Positions 30,032 to 42,244 are shown, numbered from the stretch's first letter. The stretch: DNA of 64,000 bases from Apoda limacodes (GCA_946406115.1 OX291552.1:4650001-4714000); one strand, 5' to 3'. The notes: generated by a model from the letters alone, not told the origin. Translations and numbers: made by a program.

Positions 30032-31540
30032 TATGTTCGATATTATTTTATTAAATTGTGTAACAAATAACTCTTTTCTCTAAAACACAAGGAATGTCAC
30101 TCAGCGTCAAAACAGTACGAAACTCCAAAAATATACAACAATGCAAGTATAACAGTTTTCTTCCTTGGTGGTAACTGACCTCCTCCCACGGACTCCTGCA
30201 GGGTGGCGCCTCGTGGTTACATTTCTTAAAATGCAGATATGGGTTTGTAAAATGTTCGTGCATAGCAGCATCGCGGTATCATGAAATGCAAAGTGGTGTC
30301 CCCTAACACAATTATAATACAGTAGGTAAGTAAAATTTACGATCCTCTGTATTCGATATAATTTAATTTAATGAATATCCAACTAAGACAAAAAAAAAAA
30401 TTATTGATTTTTTTGTTAGAAATTCACACCCCTTGCAGCCAAATACACCTATATCGTATAATATTTAAATATTATAAAATATTATTTTAGTATGGCAAAA
30501 ACACAGCAACAAGTGTATCAGAAAAATTAATATACATAAAATAATTTCTTGTAGTACAGTTTACCTATAATACGCAATTTGCCCTTTAAATATAAAATAA
30601 AACGTATTAAGGGGTATAACATGACTTACATCGCAGCATATAACCAAAAGGAGAAAGTAGTAAGTGGGTACTTTTTTTTTATTGTAACCTCGTTTTTTAT
30701 TCATCCTTCAAGTATTCTAAAATAACACTGCTGTATTAAAATACTAATATTTACACTAGTGATACGATGATAATACTTACTTGCCGTAAGTGTAGATGGC
30801 AACTACTAAGCACAAAGTGGAAAAGGGACAAATACCTACCATGAATGTGAACGAACTAGTCTTCAAAGCAAAATTACTTATACGTCTAGATACCGTGTCC
30901 CAAACAACATCAAACGGAGCACTGCAAACCATTTTCGTAGCCATGTGTATGTAAATCAGCTAATACGACTATCATTTTTACATCTGTGTGCGTGATTTCG
31001 GTGTTACCAACCCTAAAGTGATTATCCCAAATTGGAGAAATTTTACCTTTATTCGGTACTAGCGGCCCGACCCGGCTTCGCACAGGTGGACTTTTATTTT
31101 ATAAACATTTTGGGATTATCGTAGGGTAATTTTATCCCGGATTAATTATTTACGACCGGATGACAGGTGAAAAAAGTAATGAAAATAATGATTCTGCATC
31201 CCAAAACGAACGCGCCCCGTTCGTTTAGCATTTGTATCAAAAATATCAAACTTTTAGTATCATGTGTGACAAACTGTCATGCGTTCGTTTACGATATTTT
31301 TGTTATTTTTGTCACTTTTGCCACCAAAAATGAAACTTTAGACCCATGTCTGGAGGTGGGGTTTTTGTGTTAATCTGTCAAACTGCCTACACATATTCAT
31401 TGTTTACACTACCAGTGTGTGTGTTTAATCGTAGTGTGTGTACGTCAACCGTTCGTTTTGCAAGTTTTGTATACAAAAAAATTGTTAGTAACGTTTCAAA
31501 GCTACACGAACGGTAGGTGTCGGTGGCAAAACTGTCAGGA
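30032..31540. other. Intergenic stretch, mostly unassigned
   Basis: AT-rich with no supported gene. At 31066-31110 a retroelement-tail head (ctagcggcccgacccggctt) appears. The 31200-31510 segment carries repeated cgttcgt and gttcgttt words of unknown nature. Confidence 0.5.
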
Positions 31541-31925
31541 TCTGAACATTGCATCTTTCCATTGAGAAGGAAAGATGCAATGTTCGATAGCAGCGTTAAA
31601 GATCGCTACTAGGAGGCAGAGAAGGGGAAGAGTGAGGCGCTTTAGGATATCGTTAGAGATACCGTCCGCACTGGGGGCTTTACAGGGGCGTAGGTCTTTG
31701 ATGACCTGTATGACTTCGTCGACAGTAACAGGGGGCAGGGGGTCTAGTGGAGGCAGAGAAGTTCTGCGCTCCACTTCACCGTCTACCTCGCGCACGTGGT
31801 CGGGATCGAACGGCTGTGTGCTTAAGGCACATTGGGTTTGGAGGCTAGACGCTAGGCAATCCGCTTTTTCGTCGTCATTGAACGTGGGAACGTTGTTGGG
31901 AAGATCAGTGGAACATCTCACGCTG
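31541..31925 (-). pseudogene. LINE (Jockey-like) reverse transcriptase N-terminal fragment
   Basis: The minus frame reads PPVTVDEVIQVIKDLRPCKA, then PSADGISNDILKRL and AAIEHCIFPSQWKDAM, matching the fingers region of non-LTR RT (KAPG.DGI block). It stops abruptly after the Trp-Lys-Asp block, before the palm and catalytic motifs. It is more GC-rich than its neighbours. A truncated piece with no function expected. Confidence 0.8.
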
Positions 31926-31970
31926 AGGAGCTGAACATACAGACAGATAGATATGTATCTGACATAACAA

Positions 31971-32771
31971 TTAGGTCAGCTTACTCTGTCTGATGAAATA
32001 TGCCTTTAGAAAAACTAAAGCATTTATAGCTTTATCAGACAACCAGTTTCTTATTTTATTGACTATAGTTCCTGAAATTGAAAACACTCTTTTAACGTAG
32101 GCTTAACTGAAAGCAATGCTTTGTACATCGATTCTAAATTTGGTGACCTCTTCCCAGTCTGTTCAAAAAGTAAGAACTCTTTCTTTACTATAGATTTTGA
32201 CAGTGCTACTGCACTTGCCTCCTCATTTGTTGAAACGCCTTTAATTGCTTTTTCTAATTGAATTTCGAATTTTTCGGGTTCAGGTTCTGATGGGCTTACT
32301 TCTTCTACCACTCCTGACTCATTTTCGGTCAAAGTTTTAATGGCAGGGTATAAACGATTATAGTATCTTTCAGCGTATCCGATCAAAAATGTCTTATTGT
32401 TATTAATGAAGTAGTTACATTTATTATGCATAAAATTGTCAGGGCCGTTCAAGTATTTTAGCAGCGATATTAGAGACGTATAACGGCGCTCTGATATTTT
32501 CAACTTAAGTGAATCTACTAATTTGAGGGCCAAAGGATCATTAATACTTTCTAATTTTTTAAGCAATACGTCTATTATAGCCTCTGCAGTCAATAAATTG
32601 GCGTCTTGCCTTCTCAACGCCTCTACTGCAAGTTTTGTTGGTGTTAATATCATCTGCAGTTTTTGTAGCACAGTAATATTATCTTCATTCCATTTTTGTG
32701 AGCTATCTAAATCTATCAATGCCTTTTTGATTGCATTTTTTAACTTCAAGAAACGTTCAATCATTCTCAGC
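31971..32771 (-). pseudogene. hAT transposase, C-terminal half (disrupted)
   Basis: From the P-element junction at 32771 the frame reads MIERFLKLKNAIKKALIDLD, then LQMILTPTKLAVEALRRQDA and SPNLESMYKALLSVKPT. After a frame slip near 32100 it continues ISGTIVNKIRNWLSDKAINA and AYFIRQ to a stop at 31971-31973. The latter is the C-terminal dimerisation block of hAT transposases. The N-terminal half lies at 36452-37356, separated by the P-like insertion. Confidence 0.82.
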
Positions 32772-33092
32772 CTTAGAGTATACACAACAATAGAGCGCGA
32801 ACACTCCTTATGGCTCACAGTGCAGTCCGTAGGCAGATGTTATAGATAGTTAGATAGATGTAAGACTAAAATAGTGAACCCGATTGCGGCGAAGTTCAAA
32901 AGAAAGGTAATGGGTTTAGTTGGTTCAAGCTTTTGACCGTGCTTATGTCCTATTCAAATTAGTGTGAAATAGTACTAAAGAAAATACAAATAATGTGAAC
33001 AGTTAAATGTAGTAACAGCGCCTACTAAACCAATGTCTCGTTATGCCAAGTACCTACTCATCAAAAATATTTTAAAGCCACTCATTGCTAGG

Positions 33093-35216
33093 CTACACTG
33101 CTAGGCTCGGATCTAAAAAAAGTGTAAGTTTGTTGTAGAGCTTCCGTTTTGTTTCAGTCGTATTAGATTTTAATAAATTTTTAACTTGAATATCAACATA
33201 TTTTTGTATAACAGCTCGCAATAGGCTTATTAAATGATTACTGCAGGCTTCTTGTTCAAACAAATGAGAGTAGAGAGTAGTGAAAATATTTGAACCGATA
33301 AATGATTTCAATGTGTTAATCACCATACTTTTAGGATTACGGTCAATGGGCTTTTTTGCATCAATGTTGCTTTTTATTATGGTTTCGGTGACATTACAAA
33401 TTTAAATACGTCCTCGGATGGGAAAAGTAGACCACCCCTGTGTTTGAATACTATAAAACCATGGTGATGTGTAGTTTCTGGTGCGACTAGAGGTTGCACA
33501 CACTCTATACAATCCAGTTTCTTAATAAGGTATCTTACTACAATATATGATACTACATGTTGTGAGACTATCGAGAGGTCAATTGATAAATTCAGATCTT
33601 GGTTTTCAACGACCGCAAAATGTTCATCGACCATATCTGCAAATAATTCTGAACGGTACCCTGTTGTAGTGCAATTTATCTGATCAATAGATGATAAACA
33701 CGTCAGTAACGTTATTTGCTCTAGGGGAACACAATTTCCTCTAAAATTTTCTTTCAGCCCCATGTGTACCAGCAGTTTTTTATAAATGGCTCTGAACTGA
33801 ATTGCAGATGGATTATTATTAAAACCGCCATTGGATCTGAATACAGAAAAAAAAGTATCTATGTGATCTTGACTTATTTTGTTATTAATAATAAATATTA
33901 ATATTTTTTCTCTTTTCACAAGCCTCTGAAACAAGTTCTTCAATCTGTTTATGCATACGCACAGTCCCAAAAATCCAATTTTATTTTTCGAATTTACTAA
34001 TTTTTGTTGGTTTCCAGAAATTGACAGTTGTTTCAAATACTTCTGTGTTCTTTCAAGAAATCCAAAATACTTCATTTCATTTCTCTCATTTATCGGCGAT
34101 TTGAAGTCGATACTGGGAAATTTTCGAGAATTAAAAACATCAAAAAGATTATTAATGGTTTTGATGAACTCAACTGTTGCCTCAGAGTTTTTAAAATTCA
34201 GCATATGTAGCTCTTTATCGCAATATTCGATTGCCTTGGCAAGACTATTGCTAAGTAACTGGACAGCCAATTTAACTTTCATTTTTTGATTTTTGAAATC
34301 TATATGTCGTGTTGTTAATTTATTTGCTACATGAAACTTTTCATTTACTTGTAGGGTGTTTAATTCAACGAGGTATTGCCATTTAATCAAGCCTCCATTT
34401 CCATTTTCAAACACCTTTTTATCTGCCAAAGTGTTCCTAATAAGCTTCACCATGTGACAAGGATCTAAAAATACTGAAACTGGTTAGCTACTTGTAGCGT
34501 GAGGAAAGTTTGTTTTCAGTTCACCTTGAAGATTGAATAAACATCCATGTTCCCGAGCCATCGCGATATTTGAAGGACAACCGTCAAACGTCATCGATAC
34601 TAGCCAATCAATGCCAGCATGGTGGCAAGAAGTTAAGCAAATCTTAACTAAACTTGCTCTTTGCTCTCCTGTCAAGCCGTTGACCAAGAAATATCCTATA
34701 GGCAGTTTCCACGATTCGTTTAAGGGCTACTAGTAGGAATACCAATGCCTGCGTGCACGGTAACGACAAGTCTCCAAGTTCATCAAATCCAACACCAAAA
34801 TCAACATAACCTTGAATAATGTCACCATCAGGTTCCTTGAGTTGACGAATTGACATTTCGTCGATCACCAGATTGCATACGATTTTTTTGTCAGAAGTTT
34901 TTACTTTGTGACTCAGTACATTGAATGCTTCAGCAGTGAAACCTGGAGCAGCGTCAATGCACTGGTACCATTTTCTTAACGTGCTTGGATAGGGCAAGCA
35001 CGTGTTAAATGTACTTCTTATGTATGAATAGGCCTTTGGCGAGTAAAAGTGGAGCGTGAGTGCAAACGTACGCAGTTCAGGTGAAAATTGATTTTTATTC
35101 TTTATCATTCTCTTGATAAGTGCTGCCGCTGATACATTGCACACTTCGAGAAGATCAACATGCTCTTGATTGATAAATCTTTTTTTCCTTGAGCTCATTA
35201 AGTATTCGGGACACAT
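33093..35216 (-). pseudogene. P-element/THAP9-type transposase remnant
   Basis: Broken into frames 35216-34644, 34687-34484, 34453-33377 and 33326-33093. Recognisable blocks in order: FYSPKAYSYIRSTFNTCLPY, VIDEMSIRQL (first catalytic Asp region), IIQGYVDFG, ALVFLLVALKR, LVNGLTGEQR-like and TFDGCPSNIAMAREHGC, DPCHMVKLIRNTLADK, and SQDHIDTFFSVFRSNGGFNN with PSAIQFRAIYKKLL. In the family this enzyme cuts and pastes the element using GTP. Upstream of 35216 another frame (35175-35330) reads a Lys/Arg-rich coiled coil. Several indels mean no active enzyme. Confidence 0.85.
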
Positions 35217-35508
35217 CTTCCACTTTCTTTTTCAAACGTCTACGGGATGCATATAATGCATTACATCGTAAACGCCGGCGTTTTGCTATGTCCTCTAAAT
35301 GAATTATTTGCTTTTTCAACTTTTTTTTTCTTGGTCCATAATATGCGGGTCGGAGCTTATTTTGTAATCAATGGACACCTTTTGTACCATATTTGAACAA
35401 GTAGGAACAGATACGTTGGAGTTGATGGGTAGAATGTGAGTACTCATGACATGAAGACAGAAAAAGTGTTGGAACAGCGTTAATAACTAGCTTTCGGAGC
35501 CCACTGTT

Positions 35509-35638
35509 GGTTTCGTACATTAATCACTCAGAAAAATGTAGGGAACATATTTTACTCCAGATGTTTGGTTCCCAATTTCAGTCAGCTTTCTTTACAGCAT
35601 CAATCCATTTCTTCATTAAATTAGGATCTTTCTGAAAT
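35509..35638 (-). pseudogene. THAP domain second part of the P-like transposase
   Basis: After a TTGTTTCAAG acceptor the frame reads FQKDPNLMKKWIDAVKKAD, a stop, then NIWSKICSLHFSE and a second stop. These are the central Trp and the late CxxH zinc ligands (C-S-L-H) of a THAP DNA-binding domain. Confidence 0.75.
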
Positions 35639-36208
35639 CTTGAAACAAGATTTTTATATTTAATTATGATATATTATAGAGGTTAAATACATATTTTTTG
35701 TTTTTGCACATTCATATGTACAGGCAGACATTACGTTTGATTTATTCTCACGCTAAAGCAGTAAAAATACATGCATACACACACACACACACACATACAA
35801 GTTATACCCTAAAATAAATTGCAATTCGTTTAACTTAAATATACTTAAAATTTTAATATGACAGTATCATTTATTTACATGTAATGTTTATTAAAATTAT
35901 AGTAGCAATAATTAAGAAATTTTATCAATTTAAAGTAAGGTTAACTACTACTATTATTTCGAATGAGAGTTTAAAATGTTCTCGAGCAAATAAAACACAA
36001 TATTAATAAATAAATCAAAACAAAAAATAATAAATTAAAAAAAAAACAATAATATCGATAACCTTATCTAATCGAGGTCACACCACTAGTCAACAACCGT
36101 CAGCACGGAGACGGGCGGGCTGAGGCAGCGGTACCCCCTTCCCGTCCCTCCTTTACCCCCGCAACGCGTAATTTTTGATTTGTATTTTAGTATTAAAAAT
36201 CAACTTAC

Positions 36209-36288
36209 CGATGAAATGTTATACTAAATTTCTGCTTAGTGTGTTCACGAGTATCGCTTTTATATGATTTTACAACATATTTCACCAT
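36209..36288 (-). pseudogene. THAP domain first exon of the P-like transposase, zinc cysteines lost
   Basis: ATG at 36286-36288 reads MVKYVVKSYKSDTREHTKQK then FSITFH, ending at a good GTAAGT donor in the phase needed by the exon at 35638. The layout matches THAP domains that start M-x-x-C-x4-C, but both cysteine positions are Tyr (TAT). Confidence 0.75.
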
Positions 36289-36451
36289 TTTTCAGCGTTG
36301 AAACAATTAAAAACCTGTTTTGAATTAGCTGTGCACGCTCTTCGCTGGCGTTCGAACACCACTACCTAGATTATCGAACGAGCACAGACTTTGTTCTCAC
36401 CCGTGCCTACTGTTCCCACCCGAGATCGAGCTTGCTTATGTATACTCTAAG

Positions 36452-37356
36452 TTCTCCGCATTGAATTGCATGTATTTCTGACATCGAGTAACAAAACGAG
36501 TTCTACTCCGAATGCGGCTACTACATGTTTCTGCAGTGTGATTGATTTTAGGAATCTTTCTGAAAAATCTTATAATCGATCGGGTCTCAGTCATTACATT
36601 GTTTATGTCATTAATATTTGCGGTCTAGGTTCTTCATTAGATATATAAGATTCATCATCGTTATCAGTGCTGCTGGTTTCATCGGAACTGCTGTGTTCGT
36701 CATCGTTATGCAAGGCATTCCTAGCACCTGTAACTTCTGACTGTTTTTTGCAAAATGTGTCCAGAATAGCTAAATGGATGGCATGATTTACACATAGAAA
36801 CATTTCACAGGGGCTTTCTCTGCCAAATTTTTGCATTACGTTTGGCCCATCGCTTGTTACGGCAACAACATCACTCTCAAATTTCACTCCAAAATGTTTC
36901 AAGCGTTCCTTCACTACTTGTCTTACTTCAACGGCCCCACATTTACCGGGTATATAGACTAACCACAAATTATAATGTGTTGTTTCTGTAGTATGACAAA
37001 TAACACTAAAATAGCGTTTGTTACGTATGTTTGTCAACTCGTCAATACTCTCACTTATCCGGTTACCTGAAGAACAAATATCTGAAAGTACTTTTATCAT
37101 TGCTTTTTTCCTTATCCTCATAGTATTTTAGTATTAGATTCATAACATCATTAACACACATGGTCAGTTTATATCCTTTAGCAGAAAGTGAATCACGAAT
37201 GAATTCACTTTTTGTGATTCCATTTATGGTGAAGCCGTCTTTTGCAGCCAACCTCGCAAATATTTCACCCAATGATTGTATCGGTAGAGTTTTGAAGTTT
37301 AGTTTCTGTTGCTGCATACTTTCATACCCAGGACTGCTTTTTTTCGGTGCACTCAC
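36452..37356 (-). pseudogene. hAT transposase, N-terminal half (disrupted)
   Basis: Frames 37356-37063 and 37121-36603 read IFARLAAKDGFTINGITKSE, then after a slip in an A-run (about 37100) SESIDELTNIRNKRYFSVIC, VVAVTSDGPNVMQKFGR and CVNHAIHLAILDTFCKK. This is the RNase H-like fold of arthropod hAT transposases. Further on, past 36603, it reads LVLLLDVRNT up to the P-like insertion point. The 5' start is unclear, being close to LINE sequence at 37389. Confidence 0.83.
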
Positions 37357-37388
37357 ACCTCAACTTGTAGATGCTTCAGATTTATATT

Positions 37389-38428
37389 TTACTTTATGTC
37401 TACTTTCTTCAACATTAGGTATTCATTAATAGAATAAAAACATTTTTGTACCAACCATTTAAAACATTTCGTTTTAAATATATTTATTGGTAATTCTTTA
37501 ATTTGCTGTGGAAGTTTATTATACACTTTTATGGCAATACAATAGCTGTTCTTCGAAAAATTTGTTGTCTTGTAATTTGGCATGAATTTGGTTCGGATAG
37601 CGGGTATTAAATTTTAAATGTGAGCTTTTCTTAATAAACATATTTAGGTTCAAATTAAAAAATGTGCAAATTTCGTATATGTAGAGGCCGGGTAAACTAA
37701 AAATATTTTAAACAAAGGTTAATAAACAAAGGTTTACATGAGTCTAAGGGTCCAGCACCACAGATAGCTCTAATACACATTTTTTTCAACAAGAATACTC
37801 GGTTAACGTCAACTGGATTTCCCCACAATATTACTCCATATCTTAAAGTTGATGCAACGTTACCATGGTATGCTATTAGTGCCGTTTTTTGATTAACCAC
37901 TGTTTTTAACCTATGCAGAGCATACACAAATTTATTAATTTTTTTACATATTGTATCAATTTGGGGTTTCCATAGAAGTTGACTATCTAAATCAAAACCT
38001 AGGAATTTATTATGATTAGTTTGCCTAAAGACATTTCCATTATATGAGATTTCAAAATTTTTGTAATTACCATTTTTATTTATGAATTGTACACATTTGG
38101 TTTTTTCAATATTTACTTTTAAACTGTTTATGTCAAGCCATTTCATTACGTCACCAATTGTATTATTTAAGTTATTTTCATAATTATTCATGTCATTACA
38201 TTTAATAGAAATAGATATATCATCTGCAAATAATGTCACGTGATGATTTATTATGTTAGGAATGTCATTAATATAAATCAAAAATAATAAAGGTCCAAGA
38301 ATACTTCCTTGTGGCACGCCTGTATGTTTCCGTTTTAACTCTGACTTGTATGTCGTCAGATGAAGATCCTTGTCAATTTTTTGAATTTCTGTGTACTGAA
38401 GGCGATCACTGAGTATTATTGATTTCAA
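37389..38428 (-). pseudogene. Non-LTR retrotransposon reverse transcriptase, C-terminal part
   Basis: The frame 38428-37697 reads GVPQGSILGPLLFLIYINDI and FADDISISIK (catalytic Asp pair) and the thumb WLDINSLKVNIEKTK. LHRLKTVVNQKTALIAYHG and LRYGVILWGN follow. A further frame 37583-37389 reads VYNKLPQQIKELPINIFKTK, the usual LINE C-terminus. The join around 37585-37697 is broken, and the endonuclease and early RT are missing or unrecognisable upstream. Confidence 0.85.
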
Positions 38429-39570
38429 TTTTTGTCTTTTAAATATGTAAAATAGTAAGTTATGGTGCCTTTAATTGGTAATATTTTTTTATTTATGGCG
38501 TCATTTGTTACTTTAGATTTTAAATTGTTTGTGTCTACATTAAGAGTTTGATTCCCTAAAAAGCAAAAATTATTTATGCATGAGTTTTTGATGTGATGTC
38601 AATTGATGTGATAATACATCATGTCTATCATCATATTTATTTTATTGCACATATTTTGAAGAAGTTTAGTTTCCCGCTCGTCACTTAAATCTATATAATA
38701 ACAATTTTCAAATTTTCAAACGATTGGCAACTTTAACTGTCAAACGCTCGTTCCAGAACGGGTTAATTTTTCAACTCCACCGGACGATAATTACTCGGCG
38801 TGATTTAGAACATAGCCTTAGTAATTTTGATTTAATGCACATGTGCTAAATGTCTCACCAACCCGCTAGTATTTGAACCTTTGCAAGTAATGGTTTTTGG
38901 GCACTTTAGGCATTGCGCATTTGCAGATTCCTTATTTTTTTAAATATTTCCATACTTTTGATGCTTCCATCTTTACTGTTATAGTGACGTTTAGGTAAAA
39001 TCTATAAAAAACGCAATTCAAATTAATAATAAGCCCTTGGAGCAATATGTCATACACACACAACACAACGCGCGGGCGGCTCAGGACCAGCCGTTATGGA
39101 GACATATGGGGGAGGCCTACGTTTAACAGTGGACATCTTTCGGCTGAAACGAACGCAACACAACACAGCTGGCAATATTCGCCTCACAAATTTAAAATGA
39201 CACATTAATTAATTTCAAATTACTTACATAAGGGAAACATATCAGAATAATTAAAAACTAAGCTTGTGTGTTGTTGTTTTACAAAAATAGGAAATATAAT
39301 TAGACTAAGTAATATAATTAATGTATCGTTAGTTATTTTATGTATTAAAGTTTGACTAACAAATAATAGAAACGACCGGATAGGTTAAATCGTACCTAGT
39401 AGAATTTAAGATCATATTTTTGATAAAAATAATATAAATAATAAAGCCATGATGTGTCAATAATTGTGAAAAGACTTACCTGTTTGATTTCAATTTATCA
39501 CGTAATCTGTGATACACTCACTACGTAAACTATACTTGGCTAGAGTCGGAACACGAATGAAAGTGTAAAA
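38429..39570. other. Intergenic stretch with repeat fragments
   Basis: A short minus frame around 38640-38700 reads LSDERETKLLQNMCNKI, possibly the LINE endonuclease-side remnant. At 38733-38823 lies one arm of a 90-bp inverted pair. At 39060-39160 gggggaggcctacgtttaac and cagtggacatctttcggctg match the C-terminal end of RTE-type LINEs. The rest is AT-rich and unassigned. Confidence 0.5.
38733..38823 (-). repeat. 90-bp repeat, inverted copy of 43776-43865
   Basis: The reverse complement shares atcacgccgagtaattatcg and cccgttctggaacgagcgtt with 43776-43865, with only scattered mismatches. It could be a dispersed repeat or one end of a large element. Confidence 0.7.
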
Positions 39571-40877
39571 ACGACGCCCAGTGTTGCCACCTTACAAAAA
39601 TTAAATCACTAGGTTTGCTCTCAAAAATCCCTAGATTTCGGAATATTTACTTACAAAAAAATCTCTAGAAATCACTAAATAAGTGAATAAAAGGTAGGCG
39701 ATACAAAAAAATACAAAAAATCAACATCAACTATCGGTATTACTTCACTATCTTCATTCATTGTTGAAGTTGAATTTGTAGACGTAGAGGGTTGAGGTGA
39801 ATCGTCAGGTTTGTCAGTCTTTTTTGATTTTAAAGAATATTTTAAATTGCTTCCAATATTTTTAATTACACTTTATACTGTGTGCAACTAAAATATCTAA
39901 TTACTATTCCCAATAATTTCGGTATACTGTCAGTAGATATATCTAAAAGTGAACTATACTTTTGTGATCCAACATTATCCCATAGTATTTGTTTAAATGA
40001 GGAGCTAAAATATTCTTTATTAACTCAGTGCATTTTGTTCTCTGCATTTTTGTGTCCATAACCCTTTTCGAATCAGTAACAAATTTTTTTAAAGCTGCAG
40101 TCAAGTGGTCTATTTTTCTTATGGTGAACTACAATAAATAGGGCCTACGTTTCTTTAACTTTAAAGGAGCTTGTATTATCGTTAAATGCAGGCAAAAATT
40201 CAATTTGTCGGTTTTTAGGAATTAACTCACATTTTTCTTTATGTTTTGTCGTTTCTGTGTGTTTCTTTATGTCACCAATTCATGCAAATATTTCATAATG
40301 CAAAAAACTACAGAAGGCTTTAATAGGATCGTTTACTACAGGCCGTAATCACATTTTAAACTCTTCTTGGGTTTCTCATTTTTTCCGACATTTTTGTAAA
40401 TAAGCAATTTCTTTTAGTGGCACTTCCATAGTAATAGGTTGCTAATACTCAACAAAAACTATTAGACCTTAAGACATTTTGATACGATACGATAACTTTA
40501 GCGAACAAAGGCTAGGCTAAGCAACTAACTAAAAACAAACAAGCTAGCTGTAAGAGTATTCGACACTCATTACGACAAAATGTAAATGTTACGTTACGTG
40601 ATACACGTTTATTGCCGGGAAACCTAACAACGATGTCTTAATTTGTTCTGCTAAGGTGAAAAAAGGATAGTGCTATCATCTTCTATATAGAATTTGGTGC
40701 TATCTATAAGGGGGTATTCACCGACAAGTATTTTTTTAAATTCTACTAGATTCAATAAATATCACTAAAAGTCACCAAATTTCCTTGAGTGATTTTTTAT
40801 TTAAAATATCGCTATAGAACTCCAAAATTCAGCAAATCTAGTGACAAAATCACTAAAGTGGTAACACTGACGACGCC
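39571..40877 (-). mobile_element. hAT-superfamily transposon fossil with perfect 8-bp target duplication
   Basis: The ends are cagtgttgccacc at 39579 and, in reverse complement, cagtgttaccact ending at 40869. Both are flanked by ACGACGCC (39571-39578 and 40870-40877). hAT elements make 8-bp duplications and often begin CAGTG. The 1291-bp body contains a decayed transposase fragment on the minus strand. Confidence 0.9.
39720..40420 (-). pseudogene. hAT transposase remnant inside 39579-40869
   Basis: Piecewise minus frames read KHKEKCELIPKNRQIEFLPA, then YSSLLDISTDSIPKLLGIVI, where DISTD corresponds to the first catalytic Asp region (DESTD type) of hAT enzymes. Several stops and slips are present, and the C-terminal two-thirds is missing. 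An internal deletion derivative. Confidence 0.7.
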
Positions 40878-42244
40878 GCTGAGCGCTTGCAGCGAGATCA
40901 AAGGGTGCCGCTGCGCTTTGGCCCGCGCCGCCACGCAACACAACAAACGGCGATTTAATTTCTTTATAGGTACATGATTTCTCGAGTTCTCGACGTTTCT
41001 CGAGCTTGGTTTCCCGGGAATTCTCGAGCCGAGAACCCTATTACAGAAACACTTTATCAACCTGAAATCATGTATGTAGGTATGTGACGTTAGGTAAAAA
41101 GAATATATTTTCGTTTTTATGTTCACCTTACTGAACTTGGGAATTTAAGGTACAGACTTCTGACTTGGCAATACAGACAAAAAAATATTTGTTGCTACTC
41201 TGGCGAATTATTATTTTGAAAAATTCGTTTGTAACTCAAATATAACAAGCAAGAAAGTGTACTAATTTGTGAATAGTTTTTTTTTTCATCAAGTGTTTTT
41301 TGCCAATAGTTTCTACACAATTTTATTGCACAAACTGATATTTTTATAACTTTTCGCGGGAGCACAGTTCGCGTCGACGCACAGATTACGTATGATGTAG
41401 TGTTGACGGCAAGTACATGAAAAATTAGGTACTCGGATTGGATCGTTTTGTGTGCCTGAACACGGTATCTAGACGTATAAGTAATCTTTGCTTCAAAGTA
41501 ATGTGCAAATTCTAGAAGTGCATCTATGATAGATGTAGAAGACTAAAGATGGATTGTATTTAGCACGATTGCAGTATCTCCATAACTTTTCATTCTGTGA
41601 CAGTTTTATTCCTTTCAAAAACCTTGACTGAATGTAAAGATGAAACTTACATCTATTTTTATTCATTCCCTTTTACTCTACATAATTATAACTATTACTT
41701 GACACTTCACTGCTCCCTTACCTTCCCTTCGCCCCACGATCCCCCCCCCCCTCTCGGACTGCCACTTACTATGCCAACTATAGGATGTATAACCGATAGT
41801 GTTGTCTTTATCTGTTATCGATAAATTGTTTCGATATTGAGGAAGTTCAAAATCAACAGTATTTTGAACGTGAAATTTATTGATTTGATTATTAGTTTAT
41901 TTATTGATTTTTTGATCACATACATGATTTTTCTGGGCGGAAATCGAACCCACGCCTCTTGATTCAGCATGTGAATATTTTATGCCTTAAAAATTTCATA
42001 AGGGAAAATGGATATAACCTTTCGAAGGTGTGGAATTCAGTGATTCATACGTTTAAACCGCGCGATCATCAGTATAGCATGAGGAGAATATTTAGACAAT
42101 GAGAGGGCAGTGAAAGAAACTGCACTACGCACTCATGCTGTGACCATGAAAAAGTGCAATCCTCAGCTTAAGACTCGATCATTATGTGTTCAGAAGATTA
42201 TCATATATCCACAACAGTTCTCACTCAACAGCAACCTACTTTAC
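40878..42244. other. Intergenic, little recognisable
   Basis: Holds a poly-C run (about 41740-41750) and a tRNA-like B-box word on the minus strand near 41937-41960 (gcgtgggttcgatttccgcc), probably a SINE end. No gene is supported. Confidence 0.5.

Larger units (their letters stand above)
32764..36459 (-). mobile_element. P-superfamily DNA transposon with 12-bp ends and 8-bp target duplication, inserted in a hAT gene
   Basis: The 12-bp terminal inverted repeat cttagagtatac occurs at 32772-32783 and, reversed, at 36440-36451. It is flanked by TTCTCAGC (32764-32771) and TTCTCCGC (36452-36459), an 8-bp direct duplication with one mismatch, as expected of P elements. Inside, on the minus strand, lie a THAP-type first exon and broken P/THAP9-type transposase frames. 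The outside sequence on both sides is hAT transposase coding sequence whose frame is continuous across the duplicated site, which proves the insertion order. Confidence 0.87.

Noticed and set aside
31575..31934. 119-codon plus-strand ORF
   Set aside because: A shadow of the minus-strand LINE reverse transcriptase frame, which carries the recognisable motifs.
31541..38428. One LINE split by the hAT and P insertions
   Set aside because: The two LINE fragments are in the wrong order for a single interrupted copy: the C-terminal part lies upstream on the minus strand of the N-terminal part.
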